From: RI-153 sp041391225
GTDB lineage: Bacteria > Chloroflexota > Anaerolineae > Caldilineales > Caldilineaceae
Length of the DNA: 64,000 nucleotides
Assembly (NCBI GenBank): GCA_041391225.1
Contig: JAWKOL010000019.1
Location: forward strand, 74,609-138,608
Direction of reading: 5' to 3'
The position numbers and the translations under genes were made by a program. The notes beneath the pieces were generated by a model. That model worked only from the letters and a program-made list of their open reading frames with translations. It ran no database searches and was not told the origin of the DNA. Each line of letters opens with the position of its first letter. Positions within the stretch are counted from its first letter, which is position 1. Shown piece by piece: positions 8,906-18,592 of this stretch.

Positions 8906-10012
8906 CTACTTCCCGTAGATCTGATGCATGAGGTCGCTCATGAGATCCGAGACATAGCGGACGGCGCCGATGGTGCGTGCGTAGGGCATGCGCATCGGGC
9001 CGATGACGCCCAACATGCCGGTGGCTTCGTCTTCGACGCCGTAGCGGCTGAGCACGAGGGCCACATCCTGGAGTTCGACGTAGCGGCCTTCGCCGGCGAT
9101 GAGCACATGAACGTGGCTCACCGAGACCAGTTCGGTGAGCACTTCATCGAGGAACGACCGCTGTTCGAAGACCTGCACGATGCGGCGCATGTTCTCGCCT
9201 TCGGCAAATTCAGGCGCTTCGAGCATTTGCGCCAGGCCGTCGCGGTAGATGCCTTCGCTGAGGTGTTCGTCTTCGCGTTTCATGAGATCGAGCACCAGCA
9301 TGGCGATATCATGCGCCAGGGTGGACAGGGTCAACGCTTCGTTTGCGATGACGTTTGTGGTGGCATCGGCAAATTTCTCGTTGAGTTCGTTGCTGATGCG
9401 GCTGAGATCGGGCTGTTCCAGTGGGGCGTCGAGGGTGATGATCTGCTGTTTGACGGCGCCGCCCTGCAACACCAACACCACGAGGACCACGGAATCGCGG
9501 ATCGCCAGCAGTTCCAGGTGTTTGAAGCGGGTTTCGTGGGCACGCGGCAGTGTGGCCAGCGCGGCAGCCTGGGATGCTCGCGCCAGCACCGCTGTGCTCA
9601 GCCGCAGCCACTGGTCCACTTCTTGGCGCGCCTGGTGAAACTGATGACGGATCATGCGCTGTTCCGCCGGCGGCAGTTCGGTGTTGGAGAGCAGATGACG
9701 CACGAAGTAACGGTAGCCGGCGTCGGTGGGGACGCGCCCGGCGCTGGTGTGAGGATGGGTGAGCAGCCCGGCCTTTTCCAGCGTGGCCAGATCATTGCGG
9801 ATCGTGGCCGAACTCACGCCGAGTTGGTAGTTGTCGGCAATGATCCGGCTGCCGACCGGCTGTGCTGTGTCGACGTATTCCTGGACCACAATTTGCAGCA
9901 GGCTCTTGCAGCGATCACTTAGCTCGACGGCATCTTGGGCAACGTCCGCCGACGGCGCGGCGCCACCGATGACGTCGATATCGTCGCGTGGTTCACCGCT
10001 GTCCTGTGTCAT
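8906..10012 (-). CDS. hrcA: Heat-inducible transcription repressor HrcA
   Basis: HrcA represses class I heat-shock genes by binding CIRCE. The N-terminal winged helix is clear: LLQIVVQEYVDTAQPVGSR, then GVSSATIRNDLATLEKAGLL and HPHTSAGRVPTDAGYRYF. The GAF-like domain follows, and the C-terminus has the family's GMLGVIGPMRMPYARTIGAVRY. Length is 368 residues, slightly long. ATG 10012 was chosen because it overlaps the dnaJ stop as TGATG, indicating translational coupling; an ATG 15 bases upstream is possible. The order dnaJ-hrcA-grpE without dnaK is unusual, and no CIRCE was found upstream of any of the three genes. Confidence 0.93.
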   Translation of the reverse strand: MTQDSGEPRDDIDVIGGAAPSADVAQDAVELSDRCKSLLQIVVQEYVDTAQPVGSRIIADNYQLGVSSATIRNDLATLEKAGLLTHPHTSAGRVPTDAGYRYFVRHLLSNTELPPAEQRMIRHQFHQARQEVDQWLRLSTAVLARASQAAALATLPRAHETRFKHLELLAIRDSVVLVVLVLQGGAVKQQIITLDAPLEQPDLSRISNELNEKFADATTNVIANEALTLSTLAHDIAMLVLDLMKREDEHLSEGIYRDGLAQMLEAPEFAEGENMRRIVQVFEQRSFLDEVLTELVSVSHVHVLIAGEGRYVELQDVALVLSRYGVEDEATGMLGVIGPMRMPYARTIGAVRYVSDLMSDLMHQIYGK

Positions 10013-11145
10013 CAGTCGTCGCCCCACAGCCGTTCAAAAAAGCCCTTTTTCGGCTCGTTCAACGGATCGCCCAGCGAACCGGCCAGCTTGCGGAAGAGTT
10101 CGCGCTGTTCTTCGCTGAGATCGGTCGGCGTCACCACACGCACAGTGACGTTGAGATCACCGCGTCCACTGCGCTGAAGGCGCGGGATGCCAAGGCTGCG
10201 CAGGCGGAAGGTTTTGCCTGTCTGCGTGCCGGGGGGAATCTGCAATTCCTCACGCCCATTTTGCAGGGTGGGGATCTCGATGGTGTCCCCCAACGCGGCC
10301 TGGGCGAAGTTGATGGGCAATTCCATGTGAATGTCGAACTCGTTGCGCACAAAGATCGGGTGCGGTTCGATGTTGATGACCACGTAGAGGTTGCCGGGCG
10401 GGCCGCCCAACATGCCCATTTCACCTTCGCCGGCCAGGCGGATGCGGGTGCCTTCGTCCACACCGGCAGGCACGTTGACCTTGATCTTGCGTGTCACCTG
10501 CACCTGTTTGCGCCCGTTGCATTTGGTGCAGGGCGATTTGATCATTTCGCCTGAGCCGCCGCAGCCAGGGCAAGGTGACGCGGTGACCACGGTGCCGAAG
10601 AGCGGGCTTTGCTGGCGGCGGTGGATTTCGCCACTACCGTTGCAGGTGGGGCAGGGCTCGGGCGTGGTGCCGGGTTCGGCACCGTTGCCGTTGCAGCGAT
10701 CACACGGTTCCATGCGCGGCACGTCGATCTCACGGTCGACGCCGAATGCGGCTTCCTCGAAGGTGAGGCGGATGTCGACGCGCAGGTCGGCGCCGCGGCG
10801 GGGCGCATTGCGGCGCCGTCCTTGCGTGGCGGCGCCAGCAAAGCCGCTGAAGAATTCTTCGAAGATGCTGCCCAGATCGCCAAAGCCGGCGGCGCCATAG
10901 TCACCAAAGCCCCCCGCGCCAGGACCGGTGGCGGCGTGGCCGAAGCGGTCATAAGCGGCGCGTTTCTGGGGATCGCTGAGCACCTGGTAGGCTTCGTTGA
11001 TCTCCTTGAACATGGATTCGGCTTCGGGCGCTTTGTTGACATCGGGGTGGTACTGTTGCGCCAGCTTGCGGAAGGCGCGCTTGAGCGTCGCCGCGTCGGC
11101 GCCGCGCTCCACCCCCAGCACTTCGTAGTAATCACGTTTGCTCAT
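10012..11145 (-). CDS. dnaJ: Molecular chaperone DnaJ (Hsp40)
   Basis: DnaJ stimulates the ATPase of DnaK and delivers substrates. The J domain has HPD at residues 33-35. A Gly/Phe-rich linker follows (GAGGFGDYGAAGFGD). The zinc-finger region has four Cys repeats: CDRCNGNG, CPTCNGSG, CPGCGGSG and CTKCNGRK. The substrate-binding beta domains follow (GEGEMGMLGGPPGNLYVVI, then FRLRSLGIPRLQRSGRGDL). At 377 residues it is full length. It is the first gene of a dnaJ-hrcA-grpE unit. It probably acts with a DnaK encoded elsewhere. Confidence 0.96.
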   Translation of the reverse strand: MSKRDYYEVLGVERGADAATLKRAFRKLAQQYHPDVNKAPEAESMFKEINEAYQVLSDPQKRAAYDRFGHAATGPGAGGFGDYGAAGFGDLGSIFEEFFSGFAGAATQGRRRNAPRRGADLRVDIRLTFEEAAFGVDREIDVPRMEPCDRCNGNGAEPGTTPEPCPTCNGSGEIHRRQQSPLFGTVVTASPCPGCGGSGEMIKSPCTKCNGRKQVQVTRKIKVNVPAGVDEGTRIRLAGEGEMGMLGGPPGNLYVVINIEPHPIFVRNEFDIHMELPINFAQAALGDTIEIPTLQNGREELQIPPGTQTGKTFRLRSLGIPRLQRSGRGDLNVTVRVVTPTDLSEEQRELFRKLAGSLGDPLNEPKKGFFERLWGDD

Positions 11146-11162
11146 AAGCTAAGTTCACCTAA

Positions 11163-11275
11163 GTTTCTCTCCTGAAATCACAGTTAAAATCACACAGTTA
11201 GCATCACAATGCGCAGCGGAACAATCGCTGGAAATGCGTCTGCCGCATTGGTATCCTGTGAATTTCAGGATGGAA
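11163..11275. repeat. Inverted repeat with CTGAAATCACAG / CTGTGAATTTCAG arms, copy 1
   Basis: The left arm TCTCTCCTGAAATCACAG and the right arm ATCCTGTGAATTTCAGGA are imperfect inverted copies. They occupy the spacer between the small membrane-protein gene and dnaJ. A second copy of the same family lies on the other side of the small gene (11503-11593). Confidence 0.5.
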
Positions 11276-11280
11276 TTCGA

Positions 11281-11472
11281 TCATTCCCAGTCCAAGATCC
11301 AGGCGCAGAGACCTGCCAGCAAGATGGTGGCAGCGATCAGTGCTGTCCACTGACTGGGTGTAAAACCGACGTGCCGTGCGCTAAAGACAAGGATCACAAC
11401 GAAGCCGACGGCCAATACAAGCCAATTCGAGAGGACGGGATGATCGTTCCAGAATCGTTTGAGACCTTGCAT
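11281..11472 (-). CDS. Small two-helix membrane protein, unknown function
   Basis: A 63-residue protein with two predicted membrane segments, VLSNWLVLAVGFVVILVFSA and QWTALIAATILLAGLCAWIL, separated by a short loop (RHVGFTP). The charged N-terminus (MQGLKRFWNDHP) is probably cytoplasmic. An AAGGA ribosome-binding site stands about 8 bases before ATG 11472, which supports a real gene. I do not recognise the family. It lies alone between two copies of one inverted repeat, between coaE and dnaJ. Confidence 0.6.
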   Translation of the reverse strand: MQGLKRFWNDHPVLSNWLVLAVGFVVILVFSARHVGFTPSQWTALIAATILLAGLCAWILDWE

Positions 11473-11502
11473 GGAGATGTCCTTGTGCGCCGGGTTTGAC
11501 TA

Positions 11503-11593
11503 AGTGTCTATCCTGAAATTCACAGCAGCCTAGCGAATTGTGCCAATGCAGCGTGGACGTTCTGCTGCGCACTGTAATTTCAGAATAGAGACT
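11503..11593. repeat. Inverted repeat with TATCCTGAAATTCACAG / CTGTAATTTCAGAATAG arms, copy 2
   Basis: The left arm (11503-11525) reads AGTGTCTATCCTGAAATTC followed by ACAG. The right arm (11572-11593) is its imperfect inverse and ends beside the coaE stop at 11592. It shares TAAGTKTCTMTCCTGAAAT with copy 1, so the two copies bracket the 63-residue gene. Confidence 0.55.
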
Positions 11594-12233
11594 AACTACT
11601 ATGGTTCATCAACGCCTTCATGCGCGCCGGATAACGTTTGAGCAGATCCTGCCAGATGGCATCGAGTTGTGCGTAGAGATCATCCAATGTGCCATCGTTG
11701 TCGATGACGCGGTCGGCCTGGTTCACCTTGGCGGCCTGCGGCGGCTGGATGCTGATGATCTGGCGCGCCTGTTCTTCGTTCATGCCGCGAAATTCGAGTA
11801 AGCGCTTCAATTGATTGGCAAAGCTCGAAGTCACCACCCACACCTCATCGCACAGTGTAACCATCAAACCGGCTTCCAGCAGTTTGATCGCTTCCAAAAC
11901 CACCAATGTCGACTCGGCTTTTTCGATCTCCTGACGCCCCAGATCGAAGACCTTGGGATGCACCAGTTTTTCGAGTTTGCCCAGTTCGATGGGGTTGCTG
12001 AAGACGATCTGCCCCAGTTTTTTGCGGTCGATGGTGCCGTCTTCGGCGAGGATGCCTTTGCCGAAGACACGCACGACGGCGTCATAGGCCGCGCCGCCGG
12101 GTTCCATCACCCGATGCGCCAACTTGTCGGCGTCGATGATCGCCGCGCACTTCCCCGAAAGATACTTCAAAATCGTGCTCTTGCCCGTCGCAATGTTTCC
12201 AGTCAGGCCGATGACCAACGATCTGTCAGACAT
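11592..12233 (-). CDS. coaE: Dephospho-CoA kinase CoaE
   Basis: CoaE carries out the last step of coenzyme A synthesis, the ATP-dependent 3'-phosphorylation of dephospho-CoA. The P-loop GNIATGKST is at residues 12-20. It is followed by IIDADKLAHRV (the conserved D-A-D acceptor motif) and IDRKKLGQIVFSNP, both family hallmarks. The lid region contains FRGMNEEQARQIISIQ, and the C-terminus has VIDNDGTLDDL. The length of 213 residues is typical. An AGAAGGA ribosome-binding site precedes ATG 12233 by 4-5 bases. It is divergent from the liv operon. Confidence 0.95.
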   Translation of the reverse strand: MSDRSLVIGLTGNIATGKSTILKYLSGKCAAIIDADKLAHRVMEPGGAAYDAVVRVFGKGILAEDGTIDRKKLGQIVFSNPIELGKLEKLVHPKVFDLGRQEIEKAESTLVVLEAIKLLEAGLMVTLCDEVWVVTSSFANQLKRLLEFRGMNEEQARQIISIQPPQAAKVNQADRVIDNDGTLDDLYAQLDAIWQDLLKRYPARMKALMNHSS

Positions 12234-12418
12234 AAATTCCTTCTATCTATCGCGTGCTATGACAAGATAGGATAGCAACCAGACAAAAATCGAGCCAAAC
12301 AACAGTCACACAAACTCTACTGTGGACAGCGTTTGGCAGGTAGAAAAACAGTATATCACAGCCACGGCACAAGTACATAAGAAATGGGGCAGGTTTACAG
12401 GTTAGCAAATAGACCACT

Positions 12419-12447
12419 TTGACAATCTTCCCCCCCTTCTCTATAAT
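12419..12447 (+). promoter_or_regulatory. Consensus housekeeping promoter for the livK-led operon
   Basis: TTGACA (12419-12424), a 17-base spacer and TATAAT (12442-12447) form a perfect sigma-70-type promoter pointing at livK. The predicted start near 12454 leaves a leader of about 190 bases before ATG 12645. The leader contains TTCAAAGTTCC twice (12580-12590 and 12597-12607) but no riboswitch or attenuator I can identify. The rest of the spacer (12234-12644) holds nothing else I can name. Confidence 0.75.
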
Positions 12448-12644
12448 CGGGACGGTCTGAGCAATGTAGATCTCCCACTACATTCCCTTGTAGATTTCCT
12501 CTGCCGAACGGACCACGCAGCCGGCCGCCTTCCACGCAAAGGGTCCCTTGGCGGAGCTTTCGTTTGATCTCGTTGTCATTTCAAAGTTCCAAAACATTCA
12601 AAGTTCCCAAACAACTAAACCTGTCATTTAGTAAGGAGAATCAC

Positions 12645-13913
<1,269 letters not shown>

Positions 13914-13937
13914 ACTGAACCTTTTCTTGTAGAACCC

Positions 13938-13977
13938 AAAGGTGGGGCAGAGCGAGTCTCTCGCCCCACCTTTTTTT
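13938..13977 (+). terminator. Intrinsic terminator after livK
   Basis: An 11-bp stem (AAAGGTGGGGC / GCCCCACCTTT), with AGAG/CTCT extending it inside, is followed by a run of T (TTTTTTT to 13977). It lies 25 bases after the livK stop and 60 before livH, so it should limit rather than abolish read-through to the permease genes. Confidence 0.85.
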
Positions 13978-14035
13978 AACCCCTACCTGCACTGTTGAAT
14001 TTCTCTTTCCCGCACGTTTCAAATGTGAGCAAAAC

Positions 14036-15115
14036 ATGGCCGGCACTGCTACAACAGGATCGTTACGCACGACACGTTCTTCGAGACAATTGACCTCAAA
14101 ATACCTGACCTGGGCGTTCGGCATCGTGATTCTGGCGCTGGTGATCTGGCGCATCGTCACCGTGGGCATAGAAGAGAACTACCCGATGTCGTTCTGGATC
14201 ACCCAGGGCATCAACGGCCTGGTGCTGGGCGGCGTCTATGCGCTGGTGGCGCTGGGCTACACGCTGGTGTACGGCATCCTCTTTATGATCAACTTTGCCC
14301 ACGGCGAAGTGATGATGCTGGGTGGCGTCACCGGCTTCTTTGCCCTGCAGATTGCCCTCGCCCAAGGATGGATGGAAGGGCCGACGGTGGTGGTGGTGGC
14401 GGCGCTGCTTTTCATCCTGTTTATGGGTATGCTTGGCTCCACCCTTACCGGCATCACCTTGGAGCGTGTGGCCTACCGTCCACTGCGCAAAGCGCCGCGC
14501 CTGGTGCCGCTGATCAGTGCCATCGGCGCCTCGCTCTTTCTGCAATACTCGGTGCTGTTGATCTTCGGCGTCAGCCCGCACAGCTACCAAAAGCCGGATC
14601 TCATTGCCGGTGGTCTTCGCCTGGAAGGGATCTTCATTCCATACACCGGCATGATTATCTTTTTCACCTCGATCCTGTTGATGCTGGTGCTCTATTTGAT
14701 CATCCGCCGCACCAAACTTGGGCGGGCCATGCGCGCCGTGGCCGAAGATCGCGACACAGCATCCCTGATGGGCGTTGACGTAGACGCCGTGATCGTGGCG
14801 ACGTTCGTGCTTGGCTCGGCGTTGGCCGGCGCCGCAGGCGTGATGCTGGGCTTCCACAACACGGTGGTCAAGTTCAACAGTGGCTTCATCCCCGGGCTGA
14901 AGGCTTTCACCGCGGCGGTGCTGGGCGGCATCGGCAACATCCCCGGCGCCATGTTCGGCGCTCTGATCCTGGGCCTGATCGAATCGCTGGGGCCGAGCGC
15001 GTTGGGCATCCCTACCGAATACAAAGACATCATCGCTTTCTCGGTGCTGGTGCTGATTCTAATCTTCCGTCCGTCGGGCATCTTCGGCGAAGTCCTAAGC
15101 AAGAAGAAGGCATAA
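14036..15115 (+). CDS. livH: Branched-chain amino acid ABC transporter permease LivH
   Basis: The inner-membrane permease of the Liv importer (BPD_transp_2 family). After an N-terminal helix it shows the LivH core: GINGLVLGGVYALVALGYTL, INFAHGEVMMLGG, ITLERVAYRPLRKAPRLVPL and, near the C-terminus, GFIPGLKAFTAAVLGGIGN and PGAMFGALILGLIES. The length of 359 residues is slightly longer than usual because of about 50 extra N-terminal residues. It follows livK after a terminator and is followed three bases later by livM. Confidence 0.93.
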   Translation: MAGTATTGSLRTTRSSRQLTSKYLTWAFGIVILALVIWRIVTVGIEENYPMSFWITQGINGLVLGGVYALVALGYTLVYGILFMINFAHGEVMMLGGVTGFFALQIALAQGWMEGPTVVVVAALLFILFMGMLGSTLTGITLERVAYRPLRKAPRLVPLISAIGASLFLQYSVLLIFGVSPHSYQKPDLIAGGLRLEGIFIPYTGMIIFFTSILLMLVLYLIIRRTKLGRAMRAVAEDRDTASLMGVDVDAVIVATFVLGSALAGAAGVMLGFHNTVVKFNSGFIPGLKAFTAAVLGGIGNIPGAMFGALILGLIESLGPSALGIPTEYKDIIAFSVLVLILIFRPSGIFGEVLSKKKA

Positions 15116-15118
15116 GCC

Positions 15119-16849
15119 ATGCAAAAAGGCATCAAACCCGGCCTGATTGCGTTTGCAGTCATGGCTTACATTATCCTCGTTGGGCTGCCGCAGCAGATTG
15201 GGCAGTCGGCTTCGCCGGTGTTGTCGCTGGTCCTGTTGGTGATCTTTTACCTGCTGCTGCGCAGACCGAGCAAGGAACGCGGCGCCGGCCCGGTGATGCT
15301 GATGGGCCTGGGCGCTGGGCTGACCACCGCCGTGGGCAGCGTGGCTGTCGTCTATCTCTTCGCCACATTGTTGGGCAACGGCATCAGGGTGCAGCCTGTC
15401 TTCGACAAAATTGTGCCATTGAACATGGCTGCGCTGCTCAATGTCAGTGCAGGGGCCGTTGTCAACGCGGAAGTGCCGCTGACCGCATACCTGGTCGCCT
15501 TGGCGCTGTGGACGGCGGCGGGCGTTGTCAGCGCCGCGTTGATCCTGTTTCTGCGCGGCGACAGGATGCGCTCGCTGCAACAGACACAACTTCCCGGTGG
15601 ACGCTGGATCGCCATTGTCTTGCCCTTCGCGCTCTTTGTGCTCATCTACGTGATGGGCATGGACAACATGCGCTTCTTCGGCACCAACCAGGGGACAATA
15701 CGCCTGCTCGTGGCGATGATCGCCACTGGCAGTTGTCTGTTTGCACTGCGTAGTACCCACAACGGGCGAGAACGCATCACCGTCGCCGTTGGGCTTGCGA
15801 TTTTGATGTTGCTGCTACCGCTTACGCTGGATCGTTTCCAGAACTCGGTGATGGGCGCTGTCTTCATCTTTGTGATGATGGGTTTGGGCTTGAACGTGGT
15901 GGTCGGTTACGCCGGTCTGCTGGACCTGGGGTACGTGGCCTTCTTTGCCATCGGCGCCTACGTGTACGCCTTTGTGTCGGCGCCATTCTCGTCGCCGTAC
16001 ATCACGGCCATCCTCACCGGCATGGGCCTTTCGGCAGAGAATCCGCTGCTGAACTACTGGTTTGCGATCCCGGTGGCGATGATCACGGCGGCAGTGGGCG
16101 GCGTGCTGCTGGGCATTCCTGTGCTGCGTCTGCGCGGTGACTACCTCGCCATCGTCACCTTGGGCTTCGGCGAGATCATCCGCCTCTTCATGCTCAATCT
16201 CTCCGACTTGACCAACGGGCCACGCGGCCTGCTCAACATTGCGCCGCCAAGATTAGCCGACTACAGCCTGGGCAGCCCGGCGGGGATCTTCTATCTGGCG
16301 CTGCTCGGCTCGGCGTTGGTGGCATTCGTGGCCTTTCGCATGAACGACAGCCGCATCGGGCGCGCCTGGATCGCCATGCGCGAGGACGAAGACGTGGCGC
16401 AGGCAACCGGCATCAACCTGGTGAACACCAAGCTGCTGGCCTTTGCCACCGGCGCCACCTTCGCAGGCTTGGCCGGTCAACTCTATGCGGCGCGGCAGGT
16501 GAACATCTTCCCCGAGAACTTCTCGCTCTTCGTCTCTATCGACGCCCTGTCTTTGATCATTGTGGGCGGCATGGGCAGCATCCCCGGCGTGGTGTTGGGT
16601 GCGCTGGCGCTGAAAGGGCTGCCCGAGTTCCTGCGCGGCGTAGATGAATACCGCATCGTCGCCTTTGCCGCGCTGCTGGTGATCATGATGATCGTGCGGC
16701 CCGAAGGCATTCTGCCCTCGGCGCGAAGACGGCGCGAAATGGCCGCCGTGGACGAAGCCGCGCTGCCGGATGCCATCGACGAATCGGGCAGTGAACTTAG
16801 CGTGAGCGCAGACGGCGCCGCCAAACGGAGCGAAGGAGGCCAGGCCTGA
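15119..16849 (+). CDS. livM: Branched-chain amino acid ABC transporter permease LivM with long N-terminal membrane extension
   Basis: The C-terminal 330 residues are a standard LivM permease (GLGLNVVVGYAGLLDLGYVA, RLRGDYLAIVTLGFGEIIR and DALSLIIVGGMGSIPGVVLG). Ahead of it lie about 230 additional residues with five or six hydrophobic segments, for example FAVMAYIILVGLP, PVLSLVLLVIFYLLL and GGRWIAIVLPFALFVLIYVM. The whole protein is 576 residues against 300-430 usual for LivM. The start three bases after livH is the only one that fits the tight operon. The extension may be an additional membrane domain or a duplicated half. The stop overlaps the livG start as TGATG. Confidence 0.88.
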   Translation: MQKGIKPGLIAFAVMAYIILVGLPQQIGQSASPVLSLVLLVIFYLLLRRPSKERGAGPVMLMGLGAGLTTAVGSVAVVYLFATLLGNGIRVQPVFDKIVPLNMAALLNVSAGAVVNAEVPLTAYLVALALWTAAGVVSAALILFLRGDRMRSLQQTQLPGGRWIAIVLPFALFVLIYVMGMDNMRFFGTNQGTIRLLVAMIATGSCLFALRSTHNGRERITVAVGLAILMLLLPLTLDRFQNSVMGAVFIFVMMGLGLNVVVGYAGLLDLGYVAFFAIGAYVYAFVSAPFSSPYITAILTGMGLSAENPLLNYWFAIPVAMITAAVGGVLLGIPVLRLRGDYLAIVTLGFGEIIRLFMLNLSDLTNGPRGLLNIAPPRLADYSLGSPAGIFYLALLGSALVAFVAFRMNDSRIGRAWIAMREDEDVAQATGINLVNTKLLAFATGATFAGLAGQLYAARQVNIFPENFSLFVSIDALSLIIVGGMGSIPGVVLGALALKGLPEFLRGVDEYRIVAFAALLVIMMIVRPEGILPSARRRREMAAVDEAALPDAIDESGSELSVSADGAAKRSEGGQA

Positions 16850-17652
16850 TGGGTTTGCTGACCGCCACCGGCGTCACCAAAATCTTCGGCGGCCTCGTCG
16901 CCGTGGATCATGTGGACCTGGAGATCGACCCCAAAATGATCGCCAGCCTGATCGGCCCCAACGGCGCCGGGAAGACCACGTTCTTCAACTGTCTCACCGG
17001 GCTGTACACGCCCGAAGAAGGGGACATTCTCTTCGAGGGGCGTTCGATTGTGGGGTTGCGCCCCGATCAAATCACCGATCTGGGCATCGCCCGCACCTAC
17101 CAGAACATTCGCCTCTTCGGCGGCATGACAGCGCTGGAAAATGTGATGGTGGGCCAACACGTGCGCATGAAGCAGTCGCCGTGGGGCGCCATCTTCCGCA
17201 CACGCGCCCAACGCGAAGAAGAACAGCGCGCCGAAGAGTATGCACGCGAAATGCTCGCCTTCGTCGGCCTGGCCGGCAAGGGCGACGCCGTCTCTACCAG
17301 CCTGCCCTACGGCGATCAGCGCCTGCTGGAAATCGCCCGCGCCCTGGGCAGCCGCCCCAAGTTGCTCCTGCTCGACGAACCGGCGGCGGGCATGAATCCC
17401 CGCGAAACGGAACGCATGATGGATCTCGTCCACCGCCTGCGCGATCAGATGGGGATCACCGTCTTCTTGATCGAACACGACATGAAGGTGGTGATGAACA
17501 TCTCCGAACAGGTGACGGTGCTCGACTACGGCAAGAAGATCGCCGAAGGCCAACCCATCGAGGTCCGCTCGGATCCGCGGGTGATCGAAGCCTATCTAGG
17601 GCCAGGTGTGTTGGTGGATACGGGCGGAGATATTGTCGATCAAGGGGCGTAG
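16849..17652 (+). CDS. livG: Branched-chain amino acid ABC transporter ATP-binding protein LivG
   Basis: An ABC ATPase of the Liv importer. Walker A is GPNGAGKTT, the Q-loop is near RTYQNIRLF, the LivG-type signature is LPYGDQRLLEIARAL, Walker B is LLLLDEPAAGMN, and the switch is FLIEHDM. The family's C-terminal tail (KKIAEGQPIEVRSDPRVIEA) is present. At 267 residues it is normal. It starts inside the livM stop (TGATG), so the two are translationally coupled. Confidence 0.95.
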   Translation: MGLLTATGVTKIFGGLVAVDHVDLEIDPKMIASLIGPNGAGKTTFFNCLTGLYTPEEGDILFEGRSIVGLRPDQITDLGIARTYQNIRLFGGMTALENVMVGQHVRMKQSPWGAIFRTRAQREEEQRAEEYAREMLAFVGLAGKGDAVSTSLPYGDQRLLEIARALGSRPKLLLLDEPAAGMNPRETERMMDLVHRLRDQMGITVFLIEHDMKVVMNISEQVTVLDYGKKIAEGQPIEVRSDPRVIEAYLGPGVLVDTGGDIVDQGA

Positions 17653-17679
17653 GACGCGTCTTTGTGGATTGGCATTTTT

Positions 17680-17780
17680 GCGTGATGCGTGATGCGTAAT
17701 GCGTAATTGGTTGAGCGTGATCTACCCCCATTCGGGCGATCCTTTGTTGACGAATTACGCATACGCATCACGCATTACGC
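17680..17780. repeat. GCGTAAT-family heptamer hairpin between livG and livF
   Basis: The left arm (17680-17708) has four heptamers, GCGTGAT twice then GCGTAAT twice. The right arm (17752-17780) is the inverse (ATTACGC, ATACGCA, TCACGCA, TTACGC). The 43-base centre is unique. It lies within an operon, between livG and livF. Confidence 0.7.
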
Positions 17781-17801
17781 CTCACCAAAACTAGGTTTTC
17801 T

Positions 17802-18506
17802 ATGCTGACACTGAACAACATCCATACCTATTACGGCCGCATCCACGCCCTCAAAGGGGTTTCGCTGACGGTGGAGAAGGGCGAAATCGTGACGCTGATC
17901 GGCTCAAACGGCGCCGGCAAGACGACGACGCTGAACACGATCAGCGGCATCCTCAAGCCACGCGATGGGGAAATCCACCTCGAAGACGAGCGCATCGACG
18001 ATCTGCCCGCGCACAAGGTGACGTTGCGCGGTCTCTCCCAATCGCCGGAAGGGCGCAAGATCTTCGGGCGGCTGAGCGTGAAAGAGAACCTGGAGATGGG
18101 CGCCTTCAACCGCAACGACACGGAAGGCATTCAGGCCGATTACGAGCGGGTACTCGAACTCTTCCCTCGCCTGCGTGAACGCCTGCGCCAACCAGGCGGC
18201 ACGCTCTCCGGCGGCGAACAACAGATGCTGGCCATGGGCCGTGCGCTGATGAGCCGTCCGCGCATTTTGTTGCTGGATGAACCGTCCATGGGCCTGGCGC
18301 CGATCCTGGTGGAGCAGATTTTCACGATCATCCAGGAGATCAACCAACAGGGGACCACGATCCTGTTGGTTGAACAGAACGCCCAGGCTGCGCTGCACAT
18401 CGCCCACCGTGGCTACGTCATGGAGACCGGTGAGATCCGCCTCACCGGCGACGCCAAGACGCTGCTCGACGATCCGCAGGTGGTGGACGCGTATTTGGGG
18501 GTGTAA
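17802..18506 (+). CDS. livF: Branched-chain amino acid ABC transporter ATP-binding protein LivF
   Basis: The second ATPase of the Liv importer. It starts MLTLNNIHTYYGRIHALKGV; Walker A is GSNGAGKTTTL, the signature is LSGGEQQMLAMGRAL, Walker B is ILLLDEPSMGLAP, and the switch is LLVEQNAQAAL. At 234 residues it is typical. It is separated from livG by a 149-base spacer that contains a heptamer hairpin. Its stop TAA is immediately followed by another heptamer array shared with the convergent aminotransferase gene. Confidence 0.95.
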   Translation: MLTLNNIHTYYGRIHALKGVSLTVEKGEIVTLIGSNGAGKTTTLNTISGILKPRDGEIHLEDERIDDLPAHKVTLRGLSQSPEGRKIFGRLSVKENLEMGAFNRNDTEGIQADYERVLELFPRLRERLRQPGGTLSGGEQQMLAMGRALMSRPRILLLDEPSMGLAPILVEQIFTIIQEINQQGTTILLVEQNAQAALHIAHRGYVMETGEIRLTGDAKTLLDDPQVVDAYLGV

Positions 18507-18592
18507 CGTAATGCGTAACTCGTAATGCGTAACTCAGAGCAGATCGCCGCGCAAGAGACGCAACTTGCTCAACCAATTACGCATTACGCCTA
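18504..18592. repeat. GCGTAAT heptamer hairpin filling a convergent 3'-3' junction
   Basis: The left arm begins at the livF stop (TAA then CGTAATG, CGTAACT, CGTAATG, CGTAACT). The right arm (AATTACGCATTACGC, 18575-18589) ends exactly at the aminotransferase stop TAG (18592-18590). Both genes therefore stop inside one element. Confidence 0.7.

Noticed and set aside
8738..11280. CIRCE operator near hrcA, grpE or dnaJ
   Set aside because: Looked for TTAGCACTC-N9-GAGTGCTAA in both spacers and upstream of dnaJ; GTTAGCATCAC near 11.2 kb is the only weak resemblance and has no inverse.
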